From the NCBI RefSeq assembly GCF_032484785.1, contig NZ_JAUETR010000001.1:3723501-3787500 (forward strand): a DNA stretch of 64,000 nt, given 5' to 3'. The translations under genes were made by a program, and so were the position numbers. Positions 1 through 8,750 of the stretch are shown here, piece by piece (the first letter of the stretch is position 1; each line of letters starts with the position of its first letter). A model generated the notes under the pieces. That model was not told the DNA's origin, did not search any database, and saw only the letters and a list, made by a program, of their open reading frames with translations. The DNA comes from Bradyrhizobium sp. SZCCHNS1050. GTDB lineage: Bacteria > Pseudomonadota > Alphaproteobacteria > Rhizobiales > Xanthobacteraceae.

Positions 1-148
1 CGGCGTCGAGTTCAAGCCGACGTCCAATGTCAGCCTGTCGCTCGGCTTCAGCTATGCCGGCCAGTCGTCCGATCGCATCGACAGCGACATCAATTCCCCG
101 GCATTGCCCGGCGCGACGCCGCAGGCGTTCACCAGCGGGCGCAGATAG
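1..148 (+). CDS. C-terminal end of a gene entering from the left; possible outer-membrane barrel protein
   Basis: An open frame from base 2 runs to a TAG at 146-148 and encodes 48 residues ending TSGRR. The alternating pattern in FKPTSNVSLSLGFSYAG resembles a membrane beta-strand, and codon use is coding-like. The start lies outside the window. The tail after the strand (QSSDRIDSD and onward) is not the aromatic-terminated strand of a classical porin, so a surface or autotransporter-type protein is only a guess. No family can be named with confidence. Confidence 0.5.
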   Translation, partial: GVEFKPTSNVSLSLGFSYAGQSSDRIDSDINSPALPGATPQAFTSGRR

Positions 149-207
149 CGTTCAGGCTGTAGATAGCTTTCCGGCGGTAGAGCTCGGCCGCCAACTCCAT
201 CCTCGGC

Positions 208-348
208 GTCGTCCCGGACAAGCGCGCGTATGCGCGCGCAGATCCGGGACCCATACCCCCAGGGAGATGTTTGAGGCGCGCAGGTCGCCCCATCTCGCTC
301 CATCAGAACAGCCGGTGGTTATGGGTCCCGGCTCAAGGCCGGGACGAC
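208..348. repeat. Nested palindromic intergenic repeat, GTCGTCCCGG family
   Basis: The outer arms GTCGTCCCGG (208-217) and CCGGGACGAC (339-348) are exact inverted copies. Inside them GGGACCCATA (246-255) pairs with TATGGGTCCC (320-329), and each half also folds on its own: GTCCCGG/CCGGGAC around a GCGCGC-rich core on the left, and GTCCCGGC-TCAAG-GCCGGGAC on the right. It lies between the 3' ends of the entering gene and of the phosphatase. Elements of this type are dispersed in Bradyrhizobium-group genomes (from memory). A half copy occurs near 11821. Confidence 0.8.
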
Positions 349-416
349 ACCGTATGTGACGCGAGCGGTGTGGCATTCTATAAGAAGGCGAACGGCGTGG
401 CCGCGCAGAATCAAAA

Positions 417-1208
417 CTACGCCGCCGCCTTCAGCACCTTCACGAGCTCGCGGTGAATGACCTCGTTGCCGCACACGACGTGCCCAGTCGCCAGCGCGTC
501 TTCCTTGCCGTCGATGCCCGATACGGTGCCGCCGGCCTCGCGCACCATGATCAGGCCGGCCGCGATGTCCCAGGGCTGCAGGTCGCGTTCCCAATAGGCG
601 TCGAAGCGACCGGCGGCGACGAAGGCGAGGTCGAGCGAGGCGGCGCCGAAGCGGCGGAGCCCTGCGACCTTGACCTGCAGCGAGGTCATCTCGCGCAGGA
701 ACAGCTGGTGGTCGCCGCGGCCGATATGCGGCAGGCCGCAGGCGATGACGCATTCATGGAGCTGGCGCCGTGCGGCGACGCGCAGCCGCTGGTCGTTGAG
801 GAACGCGCCCTTGCCGCGCTCGGCGATGTAGAGCTCGTCATTGGCGGGATTGTAGATCACGCCGGCGATCACGGTGTCCTCGCGCTGGAGCGCGATCGAG
901 ATCGCGAATTGCGGGATGCCGTGCAGGAAGTTGGTGGTGCCGTCGAGCGGATCGACGATCCAGGTGTGCGACTTGTCGCTGCCTTCCCGCTTGCCGCCCT
1001 CCTCGCCGAGAAAGCCGTAGCCGGGCCGGGCCTTGGAGAGGTCCTCGTACAGCATCTCCTCGGCCTTCTTGTCGGCGCGCGAGACGAAGTTCGCCGGGCC
1101 CTTCAGCGACACCTGCAGGTGCTCGATCTCGCCGAGATCGCGCTTGAGGTTGCGGCCGGCGCGGCGCGCGGCCTTGACCATGACATTGATGAGGGCGGAA
1201 TGGATCAT
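417..1208 (-). CDS. suhB: Inositol monophosphatase family protein (SuhB type)
   Basis: The 263-residue protein has the family's metal-binding signatures in order: a GEEGG motif around residue 67, WIVDPLDGTTNF around residues 82-93 and WDIAAGLIMVREAGG near residue 208. It would hydrolyse myo-inositol 1-phosphate or related phosphate esters with Mg2+; in E. coli SuhB also binds RNA polymerase. The ATG at 1208 (MIHSALINVMVK) is chosen because the upstream in-frame extension is proline/arginine-rich and unlike the family, and because it gives the usual length. It is the last gene of the minus-strand block, downstream of the Sel1 protein by about 130 bases. The family assignment is firm; the substrate is not shown. 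Confidence 0.92.
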   Translation of the reverse strand: MIHSALINVMVKAARRAGRNLKRDLGEIEHLQVSLKGPANFVSRADKKAEEMLYEDLSKARPGYGFLGEEGGKREGSDKSHTWIVDPLDGTTNFLHGIPQFAISIALQREDTVIAGVIYNPANDELYIAERGKGAFLNDQRLRVAARRQLHECVIACGLPHIGRGDHQLFLREMTSLQVKVAGLRRFGAASLDLAFVAAGRFDAYWERDLQPWDIAAGLIMVREAGGTVSGIDGKEDALATGHVVCGNEVIHRELVKVLKAAA

Positions 1209-1337
1209 GAGCTCGATGCGCTGGGCTGACCGCACCTCGCGGTGCGCGCCTTCCCCGGAAGCGGACGAAGGCGGGTGAAATGGCTGGCTGTGGGTGCCCT
1301 GCCGGGGCCGCCGCGTCAAGGCCGGATCAGCGGCCGG

Positions 1338-2420
1338 TCACTTGATGGTGCCCAGCCAGCGCTTGGCGGCCTGTTCGCCCTTGGCGCGGTCTTCGGGGGG
1401 CATGTCGGCGAATTTCTCGTCGAGCTTGGGGTCGCCCTTGCCGGCGGTCTTGGCCACCAGGTGCCATTTGTAGGCCTCGACCTTGTCCATCTGGGTGGCG
1501 ATTCCATACAGCAGCACCCATGCCAGTCGGTTCTGGGCGACCGGGCTGTTCTGCCGCGCGGCCCTGCGCAGCAGCGCGATCGCCGCGGGCTGGTCCTTCG
1601 GCACGCCGGTGCCGTTGAACAGCGCGATCGCGTATTCGACCTCGGCGTCGACATTGTCGGCGATCGCCGCGGCCTGCAGCAGGCGAGCGGCCTTCTCGAG
1701 GTCTTTCGGCACGCCGGTTCCTTCCTTGTAGAAGGTCGCCAGCGCGTATTGCGCCTCGGCGTTGCCGGCATCCGCAGCAAGGCGCAGCAGCTCGGCCGAG
1801 CGTCTGAGGTCCTGCGGAAAGGTCTGGCCGTCGAGATAGAGCAGCGCGAGATTGTAGGCCGCCTTGGGCTCGCCGAGCTTGGCGGCGGAGGCCAACAGCT
1901 TGACCGCCTCGAGCTTGTCGACAGGGCCGCCGCGCCCGGCCAGCCGCATCATCGCCAGCGCGAACATCGCTTCGCGGTCGCCGGCCTCGGCGGCGCGTTT
2001 GTACCAGATCGCCGCCTTGTCGTAGTCGCGGCGGATGCCCATGGCGTTTTCGTAGAGCTGGCCGAGCATCGCCATGGCCTTGGGATCGCCGGCCTGCGCC
2101 CGCGGCGTGGCGAGATCGAAGGCGGTCTTGTACTGGCCACGCTGATAGGCGCCGTAGACCAGGTCGACATTGGGATCATTGGCGGCGGGCGGCGGCGTCG
2201 CGGCCGGCGCCGGGGCGGCCGGCTTGGCCGATGGGGCAGGGGCTGGCTTCTTCGCAGCGGACGGTGCCGGCGGCTTGGGCCTCTCCGCCGGCCTTTCGAC
2301 CGGCTTGGGCTTTTCCGTCGGCGGCTGCTGAGCAGGCGGCGTCAACGAGATCTGCGCGGCCGCGCCCGTCGTCGCCATGGCGAGCGCAGCAACAACACAT
2401 GTCAGGCGCAGGATCGTCAT
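1338..2420 (-). CDS. Secreted Sel1/TPR-repeat protein
   Basis: A 360-residue protein. Residues 1-22 (MTILRLTCVVAALAMATTGA...) form a signal peptide ending AAAQ. Residues about 25-75 are a Pro/Ala/Lys-rich linker. From about residue 80 to 330 there are repeated Sel1-like units of about 36 residues, recognisable by A-x-LG-x-LY, A-x-WY-x-AA and A-x-YAL-x-YY-like patterns. Sel1 repeats are protein-interaction solenoids; a periplasmic scaffold role is inferred. The ATG at 2420 is chosen because the signal peptide begins there. It follows the ThiE-like gene by 10 bases and is probably co-transcribed with it. The specific function is unknown. Confidence 0.88.
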   Translation of the reverse strand: MTILRLTCVVAALAMATTGAAAQISLTPPAQQPPTEKPKPVERPAERPKPPAPSAAKKPAPAPSAKPAAPAPAATPPPAANDPNVDLVYGAYQRGQYKTAFDLATPRAQAGDPKAMAMLGQLYENAMGIRRDYDKAAIWYKRAAEAGDREAMFALAMMRLAGRGGPVDKLEAVKLLASAAKLGEPKAAYNLALLYLDGQTFPQDLRRSAELLRLAADAGNAEAQYALATFYKEGTGVPKDLEKAARLLQAAAIADNVDAEVEYAIALFNGTGVPKDQPAAIALLRRAARQNSPVAQNRLAWVLLYGIATQMDKVEAYKWHLVAKTAGKGDPKLDEKFADMPPEDRAKGEQAAKRWLGTIK

Positions 2421-2430
2421 CGGCAGCGGT

Positions 2431-3108
2431 TCAGCTCTGTCCCGGCGCGTCGGCCGGCACGGCCGCATGGGCGCTGCGGATCGCGGCACTGATCTCGGCA
2501 AGAGCAGGGGCCGGACCGCGGGCGTCGTTCCAGACGAGGTCGTCGACCAGCACGAAATCGGCTCCCGCGGCGACGAAGTCCGCGGCTTCCTTGAGCGAAA
2601 TCGCATAGCCCACGCAGGGCGGCTCGAACAGCTCGGCCCACCAGGCCAGGCGCTCATTGACGGCATCCGGCGAGGGCCGCCGTCCCTGCGCGTCGCGCTC
2701 GCCGAACAGCACATAGTCGGCGCCGAGCTCGCCGGCGCGCATCGAATCATGGCGTGTCGACAGGCCGCCGCAGCCGGCGATGCGGTCCGGCTTCAGGCCG
2801 GGCAGTGCCTCCTCCAGCGCGGCGACGCCGGTCAGATGTGCGCCATCGGCGCCGGCGCGGGCCACGATGTCGGGATGGCCGTCGATCAGCAGCGCCGCAC
2901 CGGCGCCCTGGATCGCCGGCGCCAGCGTCTTGACCGTCGTGATCATGCTGCGCGGATCGCTCTCCTTCAGCCGCACCAGCACCGCCGCCAAATCGGCGCT
3001 GGCGAGGATCGCCGGCAGGCCGGCGGCCAGCGCCGCCGCGTCGGTCACGACCGGCGTTGCTAGATACAGGCGCGGCGCGGGCCGCGCGGATGTCGTCTTG
3101 CCGGACAC
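2431..3108 (-). CDS. Thiamine-phosphate synthase-like protein (ThiE/TenI superfamily)
   Basis: A 225-residue TIM-barrel protein. Visible family features are DGAHLTG (phosphate/pyrophosphate loop region, compare DGVHLGQ in ThiE), GADYVLFGE and AAGADFVLVDD. ThiE joins the thiazole phosphate and pyrimidine pyrophosphate of thiamine; TenI is a related thiazole tautomerase, so the exact reaction is uncertain. The start is a GTG at 3108 that shares its first base with the last base of the TAG stop of the class I aldolase (TAGTG). This implies tight translational coupling. The longer upstream frame lies inside the aldolase gene and is not used. The superfamily is well supported, the precise activity moderately. 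Confidence 0.82.
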   Translation of the reverse strand: MSGKTTSARPAPRLYLATPVVTDAAALAAGLPAILASADLAAVLVRLKESDPRSMITTVKTLAPAIQGAGAALLIDGHPDIVARAGADGAHLTGVAALEEALPGLKPDRIAGCGGLSTRHDSMRAGELGADYVLFGERDAQGRRPSPDAVNERLAWWAELFEPPCVGYAISLKEAADFVAAGADFVLVDDLVWNDARGPAPALAEISAAIRSAHAAVPADAPGQS

Positions 3109-4130
3109 TAGGCGGCCTCTTTCTCGAGCGCGGCGGTCCACTGGCCGCGGCTGGCAAGCGCGTTCATGCGAGCGCGGTGGGTGAAGGCCCGCTGGCCGGT
3201 AGCGACGTTCGCCGCCTTGCCGGCCCATGCCTGTTGCGGCGCGGCCTGCAACGCACGGCCATAGGAGAAGGTCAGCCTCCAGGGCAGCGGACCGAGCCGG
3301 TTCATCGCGTCGAGATGCGCGGTCGCGCTCTCGTCGGATTGTCCGCCGGACAGGAAGGCGATGCCGGGCACCGCCGCAGGCACGCATTCCTTCAGCAGTT
3401 GGACGGTCCTTTCGGCGACCTCCTGCACCCCGGCCTGGTCCGGCGATTGCTTGCCCGGGACCGCCATGTTGGGCTTCAGGATCATGCCTTCCAACGCGAC
3501 GCGCTGGATGCGCAATTCACGAAACACCTCGTTCAGGACGCGGCGCGTGACGTCGAAGCAGCGAGCGATATCATGATCGCCGTCCATCAGCACCTCCGGT
3601 TCGACGATCGGCACGATGTTCGCGGCCTGGCACAGGGCGGCATAGCGGCCGAGCGCATGCGCGTTGACATGGATCGCTGTCATCGAAGGGATATTGTCCT
3701 TGTCGATATCGATCACGGCCCGCCATTTGGCGAAGCGCGCACCCAGCGCGTAGTACGTCGCCAGCCGATCCGCAAGCCTGTCGAGCCCGGCCGTGACCCG
3801 CTCGCCGGGGCAGCCGGGCAGCGGTTGCGTTCCCTCGTCGACCTTGATGCCGGGAATGGCGCCGGCCGCTTCGATCAGCTTCACCAGCGGGGTGCCGTCG
3901 GCGGCGTTCTGCCGGATGGTTTCGTCATAGAGAATGACGCCGGAGATGAACGACATGCCTGCGCTGCGGAACAGCATCTCGCGATAGTCGCGGCGGTTCT
4001 GTTCGGTCGATTCGACCTTGATGGCATCGAAGCGCTTCTTGATCGTCCCGGTGGATTCATCGGCGGCGAGAATGCCCTTGCCCGGCGCGACCATGGCAAG
4101 GGCCGTGGTGTTCAGTGCGGAGAGGTTCAT
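3108..4130 (-). CDS. Fructose-bisphosphate aldolase, class I (Schiff-base type)
   Basis: A 340-residue protein of the eukaryote-type class I aldolase family. GKGILAADESTGTIKKRF lies near the N-terminus, EPEVLMDGDHD near residue 180, and the Schiff-base lysine sits in LEGMILKPNM near residue 220, followed by the phosphate-binding FLSGGQSDESAT. It cleaves fructose 1,6-bisphosphate without a metal. The ATG at 4130 is preferred over an upstream in-frame start because GGAG lies seven bases before it. Its stop overlaps the GTG start of the ThiE-like gene by one base. A class II aldolase lies 370 bases upstream, so the organism carries both chemistries side by side. Confidence 0.95.
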   Translation of the reverse strand: MNLSALNTTALAMVAPGKGILAADESTGTIKKRFDAIKVESTEQNRRDYREMLFRSAGMSFISGVILYDETIRQNAADGTPLVKLIEAAGAIPGIKVDEGTQPLPGCPGERVTAGLDRLADRLATYYALGARFAKWRAVIDIDKDNIPSMTAIHVNAHALGRYAALCQAANIVPIVEPEVLMDGDHDIARCFDVTRRVLNEVFRELRIQRVALEGMILKPNMAVPGKQSPDQAGVQEVAERTVQLLKECVPAAVPGIAFLSGGQSDESATAHLDAMNRLGPLPWRLTFSYGRALQAAPQQAWAGKAANVATGQRAFTHRARMNALASRGQWTAALEKEAA

Positions 4131-4361
4131 GCTTGGCTCCAGACGCACCTGCCCTGCCCATCAAAATAGACGGTTCTCGGGCGGTTGCCGAGCAAACATT
4201 GGCCGCAGGTGAGGCGGACTCTCGGAGAGGTGAAGGGAGGTTGCTGATGGGGCAACCTTGTCAACTCAGCGGCAGTCGGCTCCCCTCCCCGCACGAGCAG
4301 GGCGATCGCATTTGACGAATTCGGCAATCGCGGCACGAACTGCTGCCAACGAGTTACTCCC

Positions 4362-4388
4362 TCATGGCCGGGACAAGCCCGGCCATGA
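4362..4388. repeat. Perfect hairpin in the 372-base gap between the two aldolase genes
   Basis: TCATGGCCGGG (4362-4372) and CCCGGCCATGA (4378-4388) are exact inverted copies around a five-base loop ACAAG. It lies in the gap 4131-4502, which otherwise holds only purine-rich palindrome debris (a CTCCCCTCCCCG run near 4282 and GGGGGAGGGG near 4450) and no credible gene. There is no T-run after the hairpin, so it is more likely a dispersed repeat than a terminator, although it could stop read-through from the class II aldolase. Confidence 0.7.
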
Positions 4389-4502
4389 CGAAGTGGAAAA
4401 AGGCGGGCGCAAGACGTAAAGCGCCAGATGCGATAGCCCTACCCGCAAGGGGGAGGGGAGCACACCGAGTTCAGGGCGAAGGTCGAACTACACGACGAAC
4501 GC

Positions 4503-5570
4503 TCACGCGACCTTCGGGGCGAGCTCACCCTTGGCGTAGCGCTTGGCCATCTCGGCCGTCGTCAGCACGCGCTTGATCTTCGAGGCCTGGCCGGCGGTGT
4601 TGAACTCCTGCAGGCGCTGCTTGCACAGCTTGGCCATCGCCTCCATCGCCGGCTTCAGGTACTTGCGCGGATCGAATTCCTCCGGGTGCTCCGACAGCAC
4701 CTTGCGGATCTGGCCGGTCATCGCCATGCGGTTGTCGGTGTCGATGTTGATCTTGCGGACGCCGTTCTTGATGCCGCGCTGGATCTCGCTGACCGGCACG
4801 CCCCAGGTCGGCTTCATCTTGCCGCCATAGGCGTTGATGATCTCCTGCAGATCCTGCGGCACCGACGACGAGCCGTGCATCACGAGATGCGTGTTCGGCA
4901 GCTTGCGGTGGATCTCCTCGATCACGTTCATGGCGAGGATGTCGCCGTCGGGCTTGCGCGTGAACTTGTAGGCACCGTGCGACGTTCCCATCGCGATCGC
5001 GAGCGCGTCGACCTGGGTCTCGCGCACGAACTTCACGGCCTCGTCCGGATTGGTCAGCAGCTGGTCGTGGGACAGCTTGCCCTCGGCGCCGTGGCCGTCC
5101 TCCTTGTCGCCCATTCCGGTCTCGAGCGAGCCGAGCACGCCGAGCTCGCCCTCGACCGAGATGCCGCCGAGATGCGCCATGGTGGCGACCGTCTTGGTGA
5201 CGCCGACATTGTAGTCCCAGTCAGCCGGGGTCTTGCCGTCGGCCTTCAGCGAGCCGTCCATCATCACCGAGGTGAAGCCGGACTGGATCGCGGTCATGCA
5301 GGTGTCGGGACCGTTGCCATGATCGAGATGCACGCACACCGGAATGTGCGGATAGATCTCGGTGACCGCGTCCATCATGTGCTTGAGCATGACGTCGTTG
5401 GCATAGGAGCGGGCGCCGCGCGAGGCCTGGATGATGACCGGCGCGTCGACCGCATTGGCCGCCTCCATGATCGCCAGCGCCTGCTCCATGTTGTTGATGT
5501 TGAACGCCGGGACGCCGTAGTCATTTTCCGCCGCGTGGTCGAGCAATTGACGCAACGTGATACGAGCCAT
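4503..5570 (-). CDS. fba: Fructose-bisphosphate aldolase, class II (Zn2+, Calvin-cycle subtype)
   Basis: A 355-residue class II aldolase. [11 protein letters not shown] lies near residue 20, the zinc site HLDHGNG near residue 82, VEGELG near residue 138 and GTSHGAYK near residue 178, with a second metal-ligand histidine in LVMHGSSS near residue 230. Its length and motifs match the CbbA/type B subgroup, which also condenses erythrose 4-phosphate with DHAP in the Calvin cycle. It lies downstream of pgk and the small coiled-coil gene in the same direction. TCAGGGAGTTCCAGCC precedes the ATG and supplies a GGAG ribosome-binding site. Confidence 0.96.
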   Translation of the reverse strand: MARITLRQLLDHAAENDYGVPAFNINNMEQALAIMEAANAVDAPVIIQASRGARSYANDVMLKHMMDAVTEIYPHIPVCVHLDHGNGPDTCMTAIQSGFTSVMMDGSLKADGKTPADWDYNVGVTKTVATMAHLGGISVEGELGVLGSLETGMGDKEDGHGAEGKLSHDQLLTNPDEAVKFVRETQVDALAIAMGTSHGAYKFTRKPDGDILAMNVIEEIHRKLPNTHLVMHGSSSVPQDLQEIINAYGGKMKPTWGVPVSEIQRGIKNGVRKINIDTDNRMAMTGQIRKVLSEHPEEFDPRKYLKPAMEAMAKLCKQRLQEFNTAGQASKIKRVLTTAEMAKRYAKGELAPKVA

Positions 5571-5766
5571 GGCTGGAACTCCCTGAGATTAAGGATTGGA
5601 CCGTGCGGCAGGATGCGCACGCGCCGAAACTGCTGCACCGTGCATAACGCGGTGGTGGGCGGATTCCAAGGGCAGTGGCGACGCAGCCTGGAGGAGGAGG
5701 CGGTCAGGATACGTCTAGGGTTAGCGCGTAGGGCTGGCGCGTTGCCGGTAGCTCAACGATGGGAGA

Positions 5767-6018
5767 TCAGGTCTTCCTGGCTTCAAGAGCGGTGATGCGT
5801 TCCTCGACCTCGGTGACACGCACGTCTAAGTCACCGGCGGCCGCGCGCATCATCACCAGCATGCCGGCAGAGTCCCGACGCTGCCTGCGGATCAAGGCTT
5901 CCATGCGCTCGTGCTCGGCTCGATTATCCAGCCTGAACTGTCCGACCTCTGTCCGGAGCGCAGCAATGCTCTCCTGGATCTTGATCAGGATCGAATGGTC
6001 TGTCGGAGTCTCGACCAT
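5767..6018 (-). CDS. Small coiled-coil protein of unknown function between pgk and fba
   Basis: An 83-residue protein, MVETPTDHSILIKIQESIA..., rich in Glu, Arg, Ala and Leu with heptad spacing (IQESIAALRTEVGQF, VTEVEERITALEAR). It should form an almost continuous alpha-helical coiled coil with no signal peptide or membrane span. It resembles small helical proteins common in Bradyrhizobium genomes, but no name can be given. It sits in the 490-base gap between pgk and the class II aldolase, on the same strand. No strong ribosome-binding site precedes the ATG, so confidence rests on length, composition and the clear helix pattern. Confidence 0.6.
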   Translation of the reverse strand: MVETPTDHSILIKIQESIAALRTEVGQFRLDNRAEHERMEALIRRQRRDSAGMLVMMRAAAGDLDVRVTEVEERITALEARKT

Positions 6019-6064
6019 GGATGGAACATAACAGAAACATCCATGGCCGACAACGTTCGAGAAA

Positions 6065-7255
6065 TCAGATCTTCAGCACCTCGACGCCCGGCAGCGGCTT
6101 GCCTTCCATCCACTCCAGGAAAGCGCCGCCGGCGGTCGAGACATAGGTGAAGTCCGAGGCAACTCCGGCCTGGTTGAGCGCGGCGACGGTATCGCCGCCG
6201 CCGGCCACCGAAACCAGCTTCTTGGCCTTGGTACGCTCGGCCGCGTGCTTGGCGGCGACCATCGTGCCGCGGTCGAACGGCGTCAGCTCGAAGGCGCCGA
6301 GCGGACCGTTCCACACCAGCGTCGCGGCGTCGTCGATCGCGGCATGGATGCGGGCGGTCGATTGCGGGCCGACGTCGAGGATCATGCTGTCCGGCGGGAT
6401 GGCGTCGAGGCCATAGGCGAAGGACGGCGAGTTGGCCGCGAAGTGATACGAAACGGTGGCATCCACCGGCAGGATGATGGCGCAGTTCGAGGCCTCGGCC
6501 TTCTCCATGATCCTGAGCGCGGTGGCGGCGAGATCCTTCTCAGCCAGCGACTTGCCGATCTGCACGCCCTGTGCATGCAGGAAGGTGTTGGCCATGCCGC
6601 CGCCGATCACCAGCGCATCGACCTTGGTGACGAGGTTTTCCAGCAGGTCGATCTTGGTGGAGACCTTGGCGCCGCCGACGATCGCGATGACCGGCTTGGC
6701 CGGCCGGCCCAGCGCCTTGTCGAGCGCGTCGAGCTCGGCCTGCATGGTGCGGCCGGCATAGGCCGGCAGCTTGTGGCCGAGGCCTTCGGTCGAGGCGTGG
6801 GCGCGGTGCGCGGCGGAGAAGGCGTCGTTGACCCAGATGTCACCGAGCTTGGCGAGCTCGGCGACGAACGCCGGATCGTTCTTCTCTTCCTCCTTGTGGA
6901 AGCGCGTGTTCTCCAGGCACAGCACGTCGCCGTCCTTCATCGCGGCGATGGCGGTCGCCGCCGGCTCGCCGATGCAATCGTCGGCAAAGGCGACAGGACG
7001 CTTGATCACCTGCGAGAGCGCAGTGGCGACCGGCTTCAGCGAGTCCTTGGCATCGCGCCCCTTCGGCCGGCCGAAATGCGCGAGCAGGATGACCTTGCCG
7101 CCCTTGGTCGCGATCTCATTGATGGTCGGCGCGACGCGCTCCAGGCGCGTCGCATCGCTGACGTGGCCATTCTCCATGGGCACGTTCAGGTCGACGCGCA
7201 GCAGCACGCGTTTGCCTTTGACGTCGACGTCGTCGAGGGTGCGGAATTGTTTCAT
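6065..7255 (-). CDS. pgk: Phosphoglycerate kinase
   Basis: A 396-residue monomeric kinase converting 3-phosphoglycerate and ATP to 1,3-bisphosphoglycerate (reversible), in glycolysis and the Calvin cycle. The diagnostic N-terminal [11 protein letters not shown] lies near residue 20 and HFGRPKG near residue 60; [36 protein letters not shown] and GGGDT follow in the usual order. The ATG at 7255 (MKQFRTLDD) is chosen; an in-frame GTG three codons upstream is possible. The small membrane-peptide gene lies 26 bases upstream and gap follows further upstream, all in one direction. Confidence 0.97.
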   Translation of the reverse strand: MKQFRTLDDVDVKGKRVLLRVDLNVPMENGHVSDATRLERVAPTINEIATKGGKVILLAHFGRPKGRDAKDSLKPVATALSQVIKRPVAFADDCIGEPAATAIAAMKDGDVLCLENTRFHKEEEKNDPAFVAELAKLGDIWVNDAFSAAHRAHASTEGLGHKLPAYAGRTMQAELDALDKALGRPAKPVIAIVGGAKVSTKIDLLENLVTKVDALVIGGGMANTFLHAQGVQIGKSLAEKDLAATALRIMEKAEASNCAIILPVDATVSYHFAANSPSFAYGLDAIPPDSMILDVGPQSTARIHAAIDDAATLVWNGPLGAFELTPFDRGTMVAAKHAAERTKAKKLVSVAGGGDTVAALNQAGVASDFTYVSTAGGAFLEWMEGKPLPGVEVLKI

Positions 7256-7281
7256 TGAAGCCACCGTTGAACGAGGGACTA

Positions 7282-7425
7282 TCAGGGCTGATTGTAGCCG
7301 TTGGTGTTTTCCGGCGGATCGCCTTCCTGCTTCGTCGTCACCCGCATGCCTTGGCGGAAACCATAGGCAATCAGGCCGATCAGCAGCAGCGCGCCGGGGA
7401 TTCCAAGCCAGTTGGGAAGGGTCAT
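7282..7425 (-). CDS. 47-residue single-span membrane peptide between gap and pgk
   Basis: A short frame encodes [18 protein letters not shown] and continues with [10 protein letters not shown] and a polar tail ending NTNGYNQP, stop TGA. Residues about 5-22 form one transmembrane helix, followed by arginines (cytoplasmic side likely) and a soluble C-terminal half. GAGGAAG lies six bases before the ATG, a strong ribosome-binding site. It is in line with gap upstream and pgk 26 bases downstream. The combination of a good start signal, clean hydropathy and operon placement makes it a real gene. Its function is unknown; a membrane-tethering or regulatory peptide is only a guess. Confidence 0.78.
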   Translation of the reverse strand: MTLPNWLGIPGALLLIGLIAYGFRQGMRVTTKQEGDPPENTNGYNQP

Positions 7426-7529
7426 CGCGCTTCCTCAGCCGTCGTTCCGGGGCGGTCCGCAGGACCGCACCCGGATCTCGAGATTCCGGGGGCCTCTCTG
7501 CAAGGCGCCCCGGAATGACTGGGCGAGAG

Positions 7530-8537
7530 TTAGAGCAGCTTGCCCATCGCGACGGCGGTGTCGGCCATGCGGTTGGAGAAGCCCCACTCGTTGTCGTACC
7601 AGGACATCACGCGCACGAGGTTGCCGTTCATGACCTTGGTCTGGTCCATGTGGAACGTCGAGGAGTGCGGATCGTGGTTGAAGTCGATCGAGACGTTCGG
7701 CGACGTGGTGTAGCCGAGCACGCCCTTGAGCTCCTGCTCGGCGGCGCGCTTCATCGCCTCGTTGATCTCCTTCGGGTCGGTGTTGCGCTTGGCGACGATC
7801 TTGAGATCCACCACCGAGACGTTCGGCGTCGGCACGCGGATCGCGACGCCGTCGAGCTTGCCCTTCAGCTCGGGCAGCACCAGGCCGATCGCCTTGGCCG
7901 CGCCGGTCGAGGTCGGGATCATCGACATCGCCGCCGCGCGGCCGCGATAGAGATCCTTGTGCATGGTGTCGAGTGTCGGCTGGTCGCCGGTGTAGGCGTG
8001 GATCGTGGTCATGAAGCCGGTCTCGATGCCGACGGTGTCGTTCAGCACCTTGGCGATCGGCGCCAGACAGTTGGTGGTGCAGGAGCCGTTGGAGACGACG
8101 AGGTGATCCTTGGTCAGCGTCGTGTGATTGACGCCGTAGACGATGGTCGCGTCGGCGCCGTCGGCCGGGGCCGAGACCAGCACGCGCTTGGCGCCGGCGG
8201 TCAGATGCGCGGAGGCCTTGTCCTTGGAGGTGAAGATGCCGGTGCATTCCAGCGCGATGTCGACGCCGAGGTCCTTCCAGGGCAGCTTCGACGGATCACG
8301 CTCGGCGGTGACCTTGATCTTGCCGTTGCCGATATCGATCGTGTCACCGTCGACGGTCACGGTATGGGGGAAGCGGCCGTGCACGCTGTCGAAGCGCAGC
8401 AGGTGGGCGTTGGTCTCGACCGGGCCGAGATCGTTGATGCCGACCACCACGATGTCCTTGCGACCCGATTCCGCGATGGCGCGCAGAACGTTGCGGCCGA
8501 TGCGGCCAAACCCGTTGATCCCGACCCGGACTGCCAT
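7530..8537 (-). CDS. gap: Glyceraldehyde-3-phosphate dehydrogenase
   Basis: A 335-residue type I GAPDH. The Rossmann motif [10 protein letters not shown] is at the N-terminus, the catalytic cysteine lies in [12 protein letters not shown] near residue 153, the general-base histidine in TTIHAYT near residue 180, and [13 protein letters not shown] is near the C-terminus. It oxidatively phosphorylates glyceraldehyde 3-phosphate, or works in reverse during CO2 fixation. The start at 8537 is set by AAGGAGACGAAAATG; the longer upstream frame is in the leader. The 212-base leader from tkt holds a plausible promoter and a GCCCGGCAGAACCGGGC hairpin. It is likely co-regulated with tkt and pgk. Confidence 0.97.
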   Translation of the reverse strand: MAVRVGINGFGRIGRNVLRAIAESGRKDIVVVGINDLGPVETNAHLLRFDSVHGRFPHTVTVDGDTIDIGNGKIKVTAERDPSKLPWKDLGVDIALECTGIFTSKDKASAHLTAGAKRVLVSAPADGADATIVYGVNHTTLTKDHLVVSNGSCTTNCLAPIAKVLNDTVGIETGFMTTIHAYTGDQPTLDTMHKDLYRGRAAAMSMIPTSTGAAKAIGLVLPELKGKLDGVAIRVPTPNVSVVDLKIVAKRNTDPKEINEAMKRAAEQELKGVLGYTTSPNVSIDFNHDPHSSTFHMDQTKVMNGNLVRVMSWYDNEWGFSNRMADTAVAMGKLL

Positions 8538-8655
8538 TTTCGTCTCCTTCAATGACGTTTCTCGTCCCTCGCAGCCGGCCCCTGGCAAGGGCTCTACGAG
8601 GGTTTGGACCTGTTGACGCCCGGTTCTGCCGGGCGCGAGCGGACGATATGGCCCT

Positions 8656-8684
8656 TTCGTAGTCCTTTTTTTGCGCTCGCTCAA
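8656..8684 (-). promoter_or_regulatory. Candidate sigma-70-type promoter for gap-pgk
   Basis: On the minus strand TTGAGC (8684-8679) is separated by exactly 17 bases, including an A7 run, from TACGAA (8661-8656), which lies about 120 bases before the gap start. The match to TTGACA/TATAAT is partial, so this is a suggestion. The leader downstream of it can fold into a GC-rich hairpin before the ribosome-binding site. Confidence 0.35.
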
Positions 8685-8750
8685 CCGTCGCGAATCATGT
8701 TCGCGCGGCGCTCCTGATTTGGTGAACCGCCGCGCAGGATCGAGCGGGCT

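Noticed and set aside
6771..8555. A 594-residue open frame on the plus strand across pgk and gap
   Set aside because: It is a shadow of two highly conserved enzymes on the other strand; the composition is low-complexity and no motif is present.
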